Numbered from the stretch's first letter, positions 19,513 to 28,576 are shown. The stretch: 50,072 nucleotides of DNA from JBBDXI01 sp040902425 (GCA_040902425.1 JBBDXI010000009.1:1-50072); one strand, 5' to 3'. Made by a program: numbers and translations. The notes: generated by a model not told the origin, from the sequence alone.

Positions 19513-20429
19513 GCGCGCTTGGGCTCGCGGGCGACGGGGTAGCAGAGGCGGAGGACCGCGCCGGGGCGCGGCGCGGGGAGCGCGGGGTCGCGGGGCACCA
19601 GCTCGATCGTGCCGCCGATCTCCGCGAGGACCTCGCGCGAGAGGGCCAGGCCCACGCCCAGGCCGGCGGCCTTGCTGGTGACGCCGAGGGCGAAGGCGTT
19701 ATTCCCCTCATCCACGCTCCGCAGGCCGACGCCGTCGTCGTGCATCTCGACCTCGACGAGGTCGAAGGCGCCGCGCCGGGAGCCCAGCGGGCGGCGCCGC
19801 CCGATGACCTCGATCGTTCCGGAGTGCCGCGTCGCCTGTTTCGCGGGCGCGGGCGAGCGGGGCGCCCGCCCGGCCGGGGCCTGCCCATCCTGGGCCCGCG
19901 AGATCGACTCCATGGCGTTGCGCAGGCCGTTGAGGAGAACCGAGTACAGCGGCCCGGCGGGGAGCGAGGCGACGTTGGGCGCCAGGTCGAGCCTGAAGGC
20001 GATGCCGCGCTCCTGGGCCTCGGGCAGCAGCACCTCCGCGGCGTGGCCGAGGGCCTCGCCGAGCGTGATCATCCGCTTGGGCGAGAGGGTGGGGGAGCCG
20101 ACGACGGCGGAGGTGCCGCGCATGGCGGCGCTCACCAGGTCGGCCATCCGCTCCAGCGCCCCCTGCACGGTCTCGACGTAGCGGCGGACGGCCTCGGCCT
20201 CGCCGTTGTGCGCGGGGAGCACCGACAGCGAGCGCTTGGCCAGGCCCAGGCACCGCATGGAGCCGTCGAGCAGGCTGGAGAGGTCGTGGGCCAGGGCCGC
20301 CATCCGCTCCAGGGCGAAGGGCGCATCGGCCGGGTCGGGGCGCTCGCCGCAGGGCCCGCGGCTGAGGCGGAGCGAGTTCCCGGACGGTGGCTGCGGCTGG
20401 GGCGGGGTGGGTGATGGGCGGTCGGCCAT
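19509..20429 (-). CDS. Soluble histidine kinase, partner of the NtrC-type regulator
   Basis: A protein of 306 residues from ATG 20429; a further-upstream start would add only low-complexity sequence. There is no membrane helix, PAS or GAF domain: about 40 Pro-rich residues lead directly to the H box, MAALAHDLSSLL with His48 as likely phospho-acceptor. The ATPase part shows the N box (LYSVLLNGLRNAMESI), G1 (DDGVGL) and G2 (GLGVGLAL). A Pro/Ala-rich insertion sits within the ATPase domain (GQAPAGRAPRSPAPAKQ). It probably phosphorylates the regulator encoded by the overlapping downstream gene, and must get its signal from a partner protein since no sensor domain is visible. Confidence 0.88.
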
Positions 20430-20705
20430 GGCGGGTCCATCGGCAGCGGGTGCGCCGGGCTGAAATGAGGGGGCCTCCCCCGCCCGCCCGGACGGCCCGG
20501 GCCGGCGTTGCGTCCGGTCCACGCCGCACGTCCGGCGTGGCTGCGCTCCGACAGAAGATGAGGTGTCCGGGGGCCGCGCGGGTGCGGGCGATGCGCGCGA
20601 ACATCACGGCGCGTGCGGCCTGTGCGGGCTGGGGCGCGTGCGCGGGCGCGCGGGAGCGCGCCGGGGCGCCGTGGTCCGGGAACGGTGATGCGCGCGGGGC
20701 GGGGG
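20430..20705. other. Gene-free spacer between ileS and the two-component operon
   Basis: About 275 bases with no convincing gene. It is very GC-rich and holds several short self-complementary stretches but no T-tract, so no clear terminator can be called. It must hold the promoter of the kinase-regulator pair unless these are read through from ileS. Confidence 0.5.
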
Positions 20706-23700
20706 TTACAGGCCCAGGGCCGCGGCGTCGCGGTCGCTCAACATCCCGCCGTCGGAGCGGCGCTTCACCGTGCCGTCGCGCTTCCAGGAGCGGTCGCAGC
20801 GGGGCTGGTCGCGCAGGTCCAGGATCGCCGGGGCCGCGGCCGCCGGGTCGGGGCGCGCCTGGCTCACGCCGAGGAGGTCGGCCAGGTCCACGGGGTCGAA
20901 GCGGGCGAGCGAGCCGTCGGTGTCGGGGAGCACCACGCCGGCATCCAGCGGGTTCTCGACGCCCAGGCCGCCCTGCTCGCGCGGGGGCTTGGCCTTCTCC
21001 AGGGCGGCCCGCGCGGCGGCGGCGACCTCGATCACGCGGGCCCAGGCGGGGTCGGCGGCGACGCCGCTGTCCGGGCGGGCGGGGTGCGTGTGGACGGTCA
21101 GCGGATCGCCGGGGGCGGCGCGCCACAGCGCGCGGAAGGCCTCGTCGGCCGTGTGCGGCATGATGGGGGCGAGGAGGCGGCAGAGGCCGTCGGTGATCGT
21201 GAGGAGCGCGGCCTGGGTGCGGCGGCGGCGCGGGGAGTCGGCGCGGTCGCAGTAGAGCCGGTCCTTGGCGGCGGCGAGGTAGGTGGCCGAGAGCGCGTCG
21301 TTGCAGAAGTCGTAGACGAGCTTGTGGGCGGCCTGGAACTCGTAGTGCTGGTAGGCGTGCTGCACGGCCTTGTTGAGGCGGTCGAACTCGGCGAGGGCCC
21401 AGGCGTCGAGGGAGGTGGGGGGGAACTGGCGTGCCACGGCTTCGCCGCCGGCTTCGGGGGCAAGCCGTGGCACGGCGGTCGGGTCAAGGTCGGAGAGGTT
21501 GCTGAGCATGAAGCGGAGCGTGTTGCGGACCTTGCGGTAGCTCTCGCCGGCGACGTCGAAGTAGGTCTTGTCGACCTTGATGTCGTTCTCGTAGGAGAGC
21601 GAGGCGATCCACCAGCGGCAGACGTCGGCGCCGTACTCCTTGAGCAGGTCCTCGACCTCCAGGGTGTTGCCGAGGGACTTGGACATTTTCTTGCCGTCCT
21701 TGTCCACCATGAAGCCGTGGGTGAGGAGCGTGCGGTAGGGGGGCGTGCCGGCCGCGCCGAGGGCGGTGGTGAGCGAGGACTGGAACCATCCGCGGTGCTG
21801 GTCGGAGCCCTCGAGGTAGAGGTCGGTGGGGATCGCGGAGACGCCGAGGCGCTCGCGCATGACGGCGTTCCAGGATGAGCCGGACTCGAACCAGACGTCG
21901 AGGATGTCGTGGCCCTTCGTAAGAGAAGCGACGGAGCGACGGAGCGACGGAGCGACGGAGGGCGGACAGTCGGGGTCGGAGGCGGCGTCGTAGCCCGCCA
22001 GCAGGTCCGCCGGTGTCCCGGTGAACCAGATGTCGGAGCCCTTCTCGCGGATGACCGTCGCCACGGCGCGCACCGAGGCCGGCGTCATCAGGACCGTCCC
22101 GTCCTCGGCGAAGAACGCGGGGATCGGCAGGCCCCAGGAGCGCTGGCGCGAGATGCACCAGTCGGGGCGCGACTCCAGCATGCCGCGCATGCGGTTGCGG
22201 CCCCACTCGGGGACGAACGCGACCCTGCCCGTGCCCGGCGAGACGGCGCCCACGGCGAGCGTGCGCAGCGAGGCCCCGTCGCGTTTCGTGGGCTGATCGA
22301 CCGCGATGAACCACTGCTCCGTCGAGCGGAAGATCACCGGCGTCTTGCCGCGCCAGTCGTGGGGGTAGCTGTGCGTGAAACGGTGCTCGTGGAAGAGGTG
22401 GCCGCTCTCGCGGAGTCGGGCGAGGATCAGGTCGTTGGCCTTCCAGATGTCCTGGCCGCGGAGCCAGTCGGGCACCGTGTCGTCGTAGGTCCCATTGCCG
22501 CGGACCGGCGAGTAGACGGGGAGGCCGACGCGCTTGCCCGTGCCGAAGTCCTCGGTGCCGTGGCCGGGGGCGGTGTGCACGAGGCCGGTGCCGTCATCCA
22601 GGGTCACGTAGTCCGCGGCCACGACGGTGAAGACCGCGCGCGGGGCATCCTCGGCCCGCTCGACGAAGGGGTGGCGGTAGCCGAGGCCGACAAGGTCGAA
22701 GCCCTTGGCCTTCGCGAGCACACGGACATCCTGTGGCTTCGCGGCCATGGTGACCCGCTCGACCGCACCCTCGGCCATGACCGAGATGTTCCCATCCACG
22801 AAGACCAGCGCGTACATCTGGTCCGGGTGCACGGCGATCGCCAGGTTTGCCGGGAGCGTCCACGGCGTCGTCGTCCAGATCATGAAGCTGGGGCGGGTGT
22901 GGGGGCGCTCGCCGGCCTGCGGGATGCCGGGCTCGTGGGTGATGCCCCCCTCGGACTCCTCGGATTCGTGGGCGGCGTGGTCCGGATCGGCGGCGGCGTC
23001 CTCATCCCTCGGCAGCCCGAACGCGTCGTACACCGCATCCGCATCCTCGGCCTCGAAGTCCACGTAGATCGACGGGTCCTCGCGGTCGTAGTACTCCAGC
23101 TCGGCCTCCGCCAGCGCCGTCTCGTTGGCGATCGACCAGTGCACCGGCTTGAGGGCGCGGTAGACCAGCCCCTGCTCCAGCAGGGCCGCCAGCACCTCCA
23201 GTGTCGCCCCCTCGTACTCCCGGCTCATGGTGAGGTAGGGGTGGTCGTAGTCGGCGAGCGTCAGCAGCCGCTGCATCTGGCCCGCCTGGAGCTTGACGTA
23301 TTTCTCGGCGTACTTCTGGCACTCGCGCCGGACCACCATCCGGGCCTGCTCGGGGGGCAGTGTCTTGAGCTTCTCGCCCTTGCCCCCGCCTTCCCCGAAC
23401 AGCTCGGTCATCACCTTGTGCTCGATGGGCAGCCCGTGGCAGTCCCACCCCGGGATGTAGGGGCAGTCCATCCCCATCAGGGTCCGCGTCCGGACCACGA
23501 AGTCCTTCAGGACCTTGTTGAGCAGGTGCCCGAGGTGGATCGAGCCGTTGGCGTACGGCGGGCCGTCGTGGAAGACGAACCGCGGCGACCCTGCACGGGC
23601 GTCGCGGACCTTCTGGTAGAGGCCGAGTTCCTGCCAGCGCTTCTGGCTGGCGGGCTCGTTCTGGACCAGGTTGGCCTTCATCGGGAAGGCCGTCTTGGGG

Positions 23701-23810
23701 AGGTTGAGCGTCCCCCGGTACCCGCCCTTCTCGCCCCCGCCCTCGGCCTTGCCGGGGGGAGTCGGTGGGGGGGTGGCGGGCTGGCCGGGGCTCTGCGTCG
23801 GCGTGGACAT
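20706..23810 (-). CDS. ileS: Isoleucine-tRNA ligase
   Basis: A protein of 1034 residues that charges tRNA-Ile with isoleucine and edits valine. Class I signature HLGH at 92-95 (GSIHLGHLLNKVLKD), the WDCHGLPIE segment, the CP1 editing region and KMSKS at 708-712 (DGKKMSKSLGN) are all present. Oddities: the first 30 residues are a Pro/Gly-rich extension; a 32-bp 8-mer tandem repeat (21927-21958) encodes a PSLRRSVA repeat just before the GHDILDVWFESG motif; a palindromic element (21431-21473) encodes a VPRLAPEAGG segment before the anticodon-binding domain; and the usual C-terminal four-Cys zinc site is reduced to one Cys in a tail CDRSWKRDGTVKRRSDGG. Catalytic and editing cores look intact, so it should be functional. 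Confidence 0.97.
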   Translation of the reverse strand: MSTPTQSPGQPATPPPTPPGKAEGGGEKGGYRGTLNLPKTAFPMKANLVQNEPASQKRWQELGLYQKVRDARAGSPRFVFHDGPPYANGSIHLGHLLNKVLKDFVVRTRTLMGMDCPYIPGWDCHGLPIEHKVMTELFGEGGGKGEKLKTLPPEQARMVVRRECQKYAEKYVKLQAGQMQRLLTLADYDHPYLTMSREYEGATLEVLAALLEQGLVYRALKPVHWSIANETALAEAELEYYDREDPSIYVDFEAEDADAVYDAFGLPRDEDAAADPDHAAHESEESEGGITHEPGIPQAGERPHTRPSFMIWTTTPWTLPANLAIAVHPDQMYALVFVDGNISVMAEGAVERVTMAAKPQDVRVLAKAKGFDLVGLGYRHPFVERAEDAPRAVFTVVAADYVTLDDGTGLVHTAPGHGTEDFGTGKRVGLPVYSPVRGNGTYDDTVPDWLRGQDIWKANDLILARLRESGHLFHEHRFTHSYPHDWRGKTPVIFRSTEQWFIAVDQPTKRDGASLRTLAVGAVSPGTGRVAFVPEWGRNRMRGMLESRPDWCISRQRSWGLPIPAFFAEDGTVLMTPASVRAVATVIREKGSDIWFTGTPADLLAGYDAASDPDCPPSVAPSLRRSVASLTKGHDILDVWFESGSSWNAVMRERLGVSAIPTDLYLEGSDQHRGWFQSSLTTALGAAGTPPYRTLLTHGFMVDKDGKKMSKSLGNTLEVEDLLKEYGADVCRWWIASLSYENDIKVDKTYFDVAGESYRKVRNTLRFMLSNLSDLDPTAVPRLAPEAGGEAVARQFPPTSLDAWALAEFDRLNKAVQHAYQHYEFQAAHKLVYDFCNDALSATYLAAAKDRLYCDRADSPRRRRTQAALLTITDGLCRLLAPIMPHTADEAFRALWRAAPGDPLTVHTHPARPDSGVAADPAWARVIEVAAAARAALEKAKPPREQGGLGVENPLDAGVVLPDTDGSLARFDPVDLADLLGVSQARPDPAAAAPAILDLRDQPRCDRSWKRDGTVKRRSDGGMLSDRDAAALGL
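21431..21473. repeat. Palindromic element in frame inside ileS
   Basis: GTGCCACGGCTT (21431-21442) and AAGCCGTGGCAC (21462-21473) are perfect inverted 12-mers. The whole unit aligns with the intergenic palindromes near 24047 and 28577, including the CTTCG (AAGA-loop) core. It adds roughly 15 codons to the protein without breaking the frame. Confidence 0.75.
21927..21958. repeat. 8-bp tandem repeat in ileS coding sequence
   Basis: Four perfect copies of AGCGACGG. The unit is not a multiple of three, so gain or loss of one copy would frameshift an essential gene; the encoded peptide repeats with a period of eight residues. Confidence 0.9.
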
Positions 23811-24122
23811 GACGGACCCTTGGTGGCCCGCGGGGGGGGCCGAGAGGAGGTGCAGATGCTATCGGGGGGTGCGGCCGGCAGGGGAGGGCACCCGGGGAGG
23901 ATGCAGGGGCAGGGGAACCCCGCTCCGGGGCCCAGCCGGTGTGCCGGTCGTTGTGTGGAGAGCGACCGCGCGGGCCCCGTCAGCGGGGCGTGGTAATTCG
24001 GCGGCTTGGCGCGGTCGGGAGGGTCATTGCAAAGACTCTAGGCCAAGGCACGGCTTGCGGCGAAGACGCCGCAAAGCCGTCGCACGGCTCGGGGTTTCCT
24101 TCGGCTCGCGGCGCCGGGGGCT
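23811..24122. other. Gene-free spacer between ileS and the DUF2617-like gene
   Basis: About 310 bases. No convincing gene; the notable content is the palindromic repeat at 24047-24083. It must hold the ileS promoter or be read through from the gene upstream on the minus strand. Confidence 0.5.
24047..24083. repeat. Intergenic palindromic repeat, copy 2
   Basis: CACGGCTT-GCGGCG, loop AAGA, CGCCGC, one unpaired A, then AAGCCGT. Same stem, loop and bulge layout as the copy at 28577-28614. Confidence 0.75.
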
Positions 24123-24665
24123 TTACGCGTGCTCGAAGATCGTCTGGGTCCGCAGGACGATGCCTCCCTGGGCGATCAGGTGGTACGCCTGGGCGTGGAT
24201 CTCGCGGTTGTACCGCTGGGCGTCGATCACGGTCAGGCACTCGCCCGCCTCATCCTGCCAGCGGTGGACCAGGGCGTCGTTCTCGCGGGCGTAGTCCATC
24301 ATCTCGTCGTAGGTGGAGATGTAGAGGTTCTCCGAGAGGGTCTCGGTCTGGACGGTGGTCATGTAGACGACCTTGTCCTTCTCGAAGCGGTGCTCGAAGT
24401 CCCGCTCCCCCGCGCAGAGGAAAGCGGTGACGATCCCCGCCTGGGGCATCTTGCCGTCCTCGCCGATCACCAGCTCGCAGGCGCACAGGGCCGCCTTCTC
24501 GAACCGCAGCAGGTGGGCGCCCGCCATGGCCCAGATCTCGAACTCGTAGTTGCCGTGGCGGATGACCTTGCGGCCCTTCAGGGAGAACAGCTCGGGGTGG
24601 AGGGCCCGGTTGTACAGGATGACCTGGTAGGACTGGAGGCTGTTGGGCTTCAGAGGCAGGGACAT
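24123..24665 (-). CDS. DUF2617-like conserved protein
   Basis: A protein of 180 residues; AAGGAAG lies about 5 nt before ATG 24665. The sequence YNRALHPELFSLKGRKVIRHGNYEFEIW followed by AGAHLLRFE and CELVIGEDGKMPQAG fits the planctomycete DUF2617 family as I remember it (shared pattern: RALHPELF, then a YE-W strand, then GHLL). The function of that family is unknown. No membrane helix or signal peptide, so it is cytosolic. It is divergent from the HEAT-like gene and shares its control region (24666-24891). Confidence 0.6.
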   Translation of the reverse strand: MSLPLKPNSLQSYQVILYNRALHPELFSLKGRKVIRHGNYEFEIWAMAGAHLLRFEKAALCACELVIGEDGKMPQAGIVTAFLCAGERDFEHRFEKDKVVYMTTVQTETLSENLYISTYDEMMDYARENDALVHRWQDEAGECLTVIDAQRYNREIHAQAYHLIAQGGIVLRTQTIFEHA

Positions 24666-24891
24666 GGCGCTTCCTTACGGTGAGGGGTGCGATCCCGGCA
24701 TCCCTTCCTCGTCGGACCACGTGCGGACAGGCTCCGACGACCCGCCGGCTCGCATCCCTGCGACCGGTTCACGCAACTGGCCGAACGAACCGTTTTTCCC
24801 CCCGGGGCGCCCCCATCGGTCGGTGTGCGCAGCGCCCGCAACACAATTAGTTGGGCCCAAGGGGGTCAGGCGCTCGACAAGACTAGCAAGA

Positions 24892-26844
24892 ATGTCACAC
24901 AGCACAAGCCCACTTGGGGGCGAAAATGAGAAACTTCTCACTCGGCTCGCGCACGTTCGGCGCTTGAACTTCCGGGAGCGGGTGGCGACCCTTGCGGCCG
25001 CCGTCGGGATCGCCTCTGGGGAGGAGCTGGAGGCCTTTGCGCAACTGATGGCCGAGGCCTTGGTTGCACCGCCGCGCCGCTGGCCGGCGCGGCTCCTGGG
25101 CCCTGCAACGGACCCGCAGGTCCTTGACTCGGGCGCGGCGGCCCTCGCGCGCAACTGCGGACGGCTGTCGCAACCTTGCGTCGATCGGCTGGTGGCGACG
25201 GCGGGGCGCATCCTTCATGAGACGGCCCGCCGGAGGCTGGGTTCGCATGATCCGGTCGATCGGGTCGGCGCGGCCATCCTCGCGGCCGCGGCGCCGTGGC
25301 CGGACCTGGCCCGACCTGTCGCGGCCCTTCTTGATGACCGGGATTCCGGGATCGCCGAGGTTGGCGAGGGGTGCCTGCGGCTGATGGCGGGGCGGGTCCA
25401 GGAAACGGCCCTGTCCCGCGGGCGGCCCTTCCGCGATGCCCTGGCGGATGCGGCCGAGCGCTGGCCGGACCACCGGCGGTCGGGCGTGTTCGACGCGGCC
25501 ATCGTCGTGCTCGATCCCGCGGCCCTTGTTTGGGGCGGCTCGGGGGAGCCGCTGGTGCGGTGGTTCCTGGATGGCACGAGCGAGAGCCACATGGGGCTTC
25601 GGTCGGCCCTGCGGCGGTCTTCATCGGCGGAGGCCCGGCGGCGGGCGTGGGAGTGGCTGGGCCGGGGGGTCATGGCCACGGCGTGCCTGGAGCGCGTGGC
25701 CAGGGGGGGCACGGCGGCGGAGCACGAGGATGTGCTGTCGCGCGGGCACCTGCTGGCGAACCCTGTCCGGGCGCGGCGGCTGGCGCTGCTGCGGCCGGGC
25801 GCATCCGCGCTGCGGGGGCTGTGGCCGGATGGGCCGGCGCTGGCGGGGCTCTCGCCCGGGGCGCGCCGGGCTTTCCCGCGGTTCGCAGGGGCGTGCGGCG
25901 CGCCGCCCGAGGCCGCCGCTGGGCGCGTTGCCGAACTGCTGAGCGACGCCGATCCAGTCGTCCGGCTCGCCGCGGCGCGGGAGTGCCCGGCGCCGGCACT
26001 GGCGTCGCTCCGGGGCGATCCCGAGGGGGCCATCGCCCGGTTCGCGGCGCTGCGGTGTCCGGCGGCCGAGGCGGGCGAGCGCGGGGCGCTCGACTACCGG
26101 CGTGAGGCGTCGCGCCTGAGCGCGAGGCGGGCGCTGGCCTCGGACCGCGGCCGCTTCCTCGCCGATCTCCGCACCGGCGTCTCGCACGGCGGGCCCCGGG
26201 CCCGCGTGGAGGCGATCATGCTGGCCCGCGCCCTGGGTCTGCAGCGGGGGGTGGAGCTGGAACTGCTCGCGGCGGTCGCCACGACGGACGGGGACGACCG
26301 GGTCAGCGCCACGGCGATCGCGGCCCTGGCCGACATCCCGACCGATTCCTCGCGCGAGGCGGTGCGGCGCTCGCTCTGGCACCGCGACGGGCGGGCCCGG
26401 GCGAACGCGGTCGATGCGCTGTGCCGCCGGCCCACGCTCGCCGCGGACCCCGGCGTCGCCGGGCGCCTGGTGGAACTGAAGCTCGACCCCGGCCACCGGG
26501 CCCGGGCCGCGGCGCTGCGGGCGCTGATCGCGCCCGGCGGCGCGGGCGTTCACGACGGCCTGCGCGACCTGGTGTTCATGCTCAACGACGAGCGTCCGCT
26601 GCACCGGCTGGCGGCGCTGTGGGCGGTGGAGCGGCTGGCCCTGGCGCCGTCGCCGCTCCCGGCCGAGGTCCTGGGCGGGCGCTGGCCGGAGATCGCCTCC
26701 ATCGTCGCCCACATGGTGGGCAGCGAGCCCGAGGAGCCGGTGCGCCAGCGCGCCGAGCGCTGCGCGGCCCGCCTGCTGGCCCGGACCCGGCTGATCTGGC
26801 GCCAGCGGGCGCCGGATATCGCCGTCAAGGAGAACGCCGCATGA
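24892..26844 (+). CDS. HEAT-repeat-like helical protein
   Basis: A protein of 650 residues from ATG 24892 (MSHSTSPLGGENEKLL); the upstream open sequence does not look coding. It is rich in Ala, Leu and Arg in paired helices: examples are AAILAAAAPWPDLARPVAALLDD, ATAIAALADIPTDSSREAVRRSLWHRDG, RANAVDALCRRPTLA and RAAALRALIAPGGAG, the pattern of HEAT or armadillo repeats that bind proteins. There is no signal peptide or catalytic motif. Its stop overlaps the start of the next gene by four bases (ATGA), so the two products probably work together, possibly with the membrane partner anchoring this scaffold. Confidence 0.75.
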   Translation: MSHSTSPLGGENEKLLTRLAHVRRLNFRERVATLAAAVGIASGEELEAFAQLMAEALVAPPRRWPARLLGPATDPQVLDSGAAALARNCGRLSQPCVDRLVATAGRILHETARRRLGSHDPVDRVGAAILAAAAPWPDLARPVAALLDDRDSGIAEVGEGCLRLMAGRVQETALSRGRPFRDALADAAERWPDHRRSGVFDAAIVVLDPAALVWGGSGEPLVRWFLDGTSESHMGLRSALRRSSSAEARRRAWEWLGRGVMATACLERVARGGTAAEHEDVLSRGHLLANPVRARRLALLRPGASALRGLWPDGPALAGLSPGARRAFPRFAGACGAPPEAAAGRVAELLSDADPVVRLAAARECPAPALASLRGDPEGAIARFAALRCPAAEAGERGALDYRREASRLSARRALASDRGRFLADLRTGVSHGGPRARVEAIMLARALGLQRGVELELLAAVATTDGDDRVSATAIAALADIPTDSSREAVRRSLWHRDGRARANAVDALCRRPTLAADPGVAGRLVELKLDPGHRARAAALRALIAPGGAGVHDGLRDLVFMLNDERPLHRLAALWAVERLALAPSPLPAEVLGGRWPEIASIVAHMVGSEPEEPVRQRAERCAARLLARTRLIWRQRAPDIAVKENAA

Positions 26845-27203
26845 TCGCCGCATCCATCGAGCCCATCCGCATCGCCCTGGGGGATGCGCCGGCCTCGGGC
26901 GCCGGGCTGGCCTGGATCGCGCTGGCGGTCGCGGGCGCCCTGGGCGGAGCGCTGTGTGTCGGCGTCGTCCTCATGCGGCGCCGGCGCCGGCGCGAGCCGA
27001 TCGACGCGGCCTTCATGTCCCTGGCGCGGGCCCTGGCGATCGACCCGCGCCAGCGCGAGGAGGTGCTGAGCCTGGCCGGCGCTGCGGGCGTGCCGGGGGC
27101 GGTGCTGCTGATCAGCGTGACAGCGCGGGAGGAGGCGGAGCGGCGGCGGCGGGCGCGGCTGGCGCGCGTTGCGGGCGATCAGCGGTTGGCGTTGACCGCC
27201 TGA
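26841..27203 (+). CDS. Small single-pass membrane protein coupled to the HEAT-like gene
   Basis: A protein of 120 residues. ATG 26841 overlaps the preceding stop (ATGA) and AAGGAG (26827-26832) lies upstream. One membrane helix at about 22-45 is followed by a run of arginines, which puts the rest in the cytoplasm. The cytoplasmic tail is helical (PIDAAFMSLARALAIDPRQREEVLSLA) and ends in a basic coiled segment. No family recognised. Its 3' end overlaps the convergent rlmE gene by 25 bases. Confidence 0.7.
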   Translation: MIAASIEPIRIALGDAPASGAGLAWIALAVAGALGGALCVGVVLMRRRRRREPIDAAFMSLARALAIDPRQREEVLSLAGAAGVPGAVLLISVTAREEAERRRRARLARVAGDQRLALTA

Positions 27204-27862
27204 TCGGCGGGGAGCGGCGGGCGGTACCCGGTCCCGACGATGTACATCTCCGGGGAGACCTCGCGGCTGGCCCTGGGCTTGAAGCCCTTCGCCTCGCGGA
27301 ACAGCGCCTGCGATTCGCGCAGGAGGGCCGGGTATTCCTCGCCCTCGAAGACCTTCATGGCGAGGTGGCCGCCCGGGCGCAGCAGGCCGGGCAGCAGTTC
27401 CAGCACGCGCCGGCAGAGGCGGACGGAGAGGAAGTGGTCGCCGTGCCCGCTGGTGCTGGGGGCCATGTCGGAGAGGACCACGTCGAAGAGGCCGCCGGCG
27501 AGGCCGGTGAGCGTGGCGGCGTCGGTGGTGGTGATGTCGCCCAGGATCGTGCGCACCTGGGCGGGGAGGCCGCCCTCGACGGGCTGGAGGTCGATGCCGA
27601 CGACGACGCCGCGGGGCCCGACCGCCTCGGCGGCGACCTGGAGCCAGGCGCCGGGGGCGCAGCCGAGGTCGAGGATGCGCGCGCCGGGGCGCAGCAGGCG
27701 CTTGCGCTCGTCGATCTCCTTGAGCTTGTAGGCCGAGCGCGCGCGGTACCCCTCCTCCTTGGCCCGTTTGAAGTACGCGTCGTGGAGTTGGCGTCTAGGC
27801 ACGGGGGGGGCGGGCGGCGAAGAGCGAGCGGCGAGCACGGGGAGGGCCGGCGGCGGCGCCAC
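27179..27862 (-). CDS. rlmE: 23S rRNA 2'-O-ribose methyltransferase
   Basis: A protein of 227 residues of the RrmJ/FtsJ family, which methylates U2552 in the 23S rRNA A loop late in large-subunit assembly. The SAM site DLGCAPGAW is at 65-73, and the catalytic K-D-K-E tetrad is complete: K46 (RSAYKL), D132 (LSDMAPS), K170 (AMKVFEGEE) and E201 (SREVSPEMY). The start is a GTG at 27862; a GTG at 27802 giving VPRRQLHDAYFKRA would match the usual family N-terminus better, and neither has a clear ribosome binding site. The gene follows iscX and the ferredoxin gene on the minus strand. Confidence 0.93.
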   Translation of the reverse strand: MAPPPALPVLAARSSPPAPPVPRRQLHDAYFKRAKEEGYRARSAYKLKEIDERKRLLRPGARILDLGCAPGAWLQVAAEAVGPRGVVVGIDLQPVEGGLPAQVRTILGDITTTDAATLTGLAGGLFDVVLSDMAPSTSGHGDHFLSVRLCRRVLELLPGLLRPGGHLAMKVFEGEEYPALLRESQALFREAKGFKPRASREVSPEMYIVGTGYRPPLPADQAVNANR

Positions 27863-27883
27863 GGCGCGGGGGGAGAGCGGCGT

Positions 27884-28123
27884 TCACTGGCCGTCCTCCT
27901 CATCCTTGTCGAGGTCCTGCTTCTCCTCGAGCCACTTGGCCTGGATCGTCTCGAGGATCCGCTCGTTGCAGGGGTGCCCGGGCTCCTCGGCGAAGCCCGG
28001 GAGTTCCTGGACCATCCGCTTGAGGTCCACGAAGTTCACGCGCAGCGGGTTGGACTGACGGTGCCGCTCCGCGAGTTCCTCGGCGATCCGGTCGACGTCG
28101 AGCCAGCCGTAGGTGTGGGGCAT
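27884..28123 (-). CDS. iscX: IscX-like Fe-S cluster assembly protein
   Basis: A protein of 79 residues from ATG 28123. The pattern TYGWLDVDRIAEELAERH-----NPLRVNFVDLKRMVQELPGF----HPCNERILETIQAKWLEE matches IscX/YfhJ, including the conserved W, the RF-DL segment and the NE-ILE-I---W helix. IscX binds the cysteine desulfurase IscS and iron and tunes cluster assembly. It lies directly downstream of an Isc-type ferredoxin, the same order as the end of the enterobacterial isc operon, although iscS, iscU and hscAB are not in this window. Confidence 0.85.
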   Translation of the reverse strand: MPHTYGWLDVDRIAEELAERHRQSNPLRVNFVDLKRMVQELPGFAEEPGHPCNERILETIQAKWLEEKQDLDKDEEDGQ

Positions 28124-28155
28124 GACGGTCCGCTCGGGAAGGGCGCGCGCCCCGG

Positions 28156-28548
28156 TCAGTGCGGCACTTCCTTCACCGCGTTGCGGTTCCACGCCGGGAC
28201 CCGCACCACCACCGGGCCCTTGCCCTCGATGGTGCACTGGCACGCGAGGCGGCTGTTGCGCTGCAGGCCCGGGGCCTCCTCGACGCGGTCATCCTCGGCC
28301 TCGGTGGGCTCGGAGAGGTTGTCCATCCCCTCCTCGATGTAGACGTGGCAGGTCGAGCAGGCGCAGACGCCGCCGCAGGCGTGCTCGATGTTGATCCCCT
28401 GGTCGAGGGCCACCTCCAGCAGGTGGGCCCCGCTGGGCGCGGAGACCTCGTGCTCCGGCTTCTCGGTGCCGGCGCCCTCGGGGTCCTCCAGGATGTACCG
28501 GACCTGCACGCAGGCCGGTCCGCTGGCGCCGGATCGCTTGATGCCCAA
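28156..28548 (-). CDS. fdx: Isc-type [2Fe-2S] ferredoxin
   Basis: A protein of 130 residues. The start is a TTG at 28548 supported by AGGGAG six bases upstream; no ATG fits. The cluster ligands are visible as C-x5-C-x2-C (HACGGVCACSTC) with the fourth Cys in LACQCTIEG, the adrenodoxin/Isc pattern. It would deliver electrons to Fe-S cluster biogenesis. The C-terminal motif VVVRVPAWNRNAV follows the usual basic tail. It sits 32 nt upstream of iscX and is probably co-transcribed with it and rlmE. Confidence 0.92.
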   Translation of the reverse strand: MGIKRSGASGPACVQVRYILEDPEGAGTEKPEHEVSAPSGAHLLEVALDQGINIEHACGGVCACSTCHVYIEEGMDNLSEPTEAEDDRVEEAPGLQRNSRLACQCTIEGKGPVVVRVPAWNRNAVKEVPH

Positions 28549-28576
28549 TGCAGACTCCCTCGATCGGAACGGTTCC

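Noticed and set aside
21909..23996. Long plus-strand open frame opposite ileS
   Set aside because: It reads as Val/Gly/Arg low complexity and lies entirely within an unmistakable synthetase gene.
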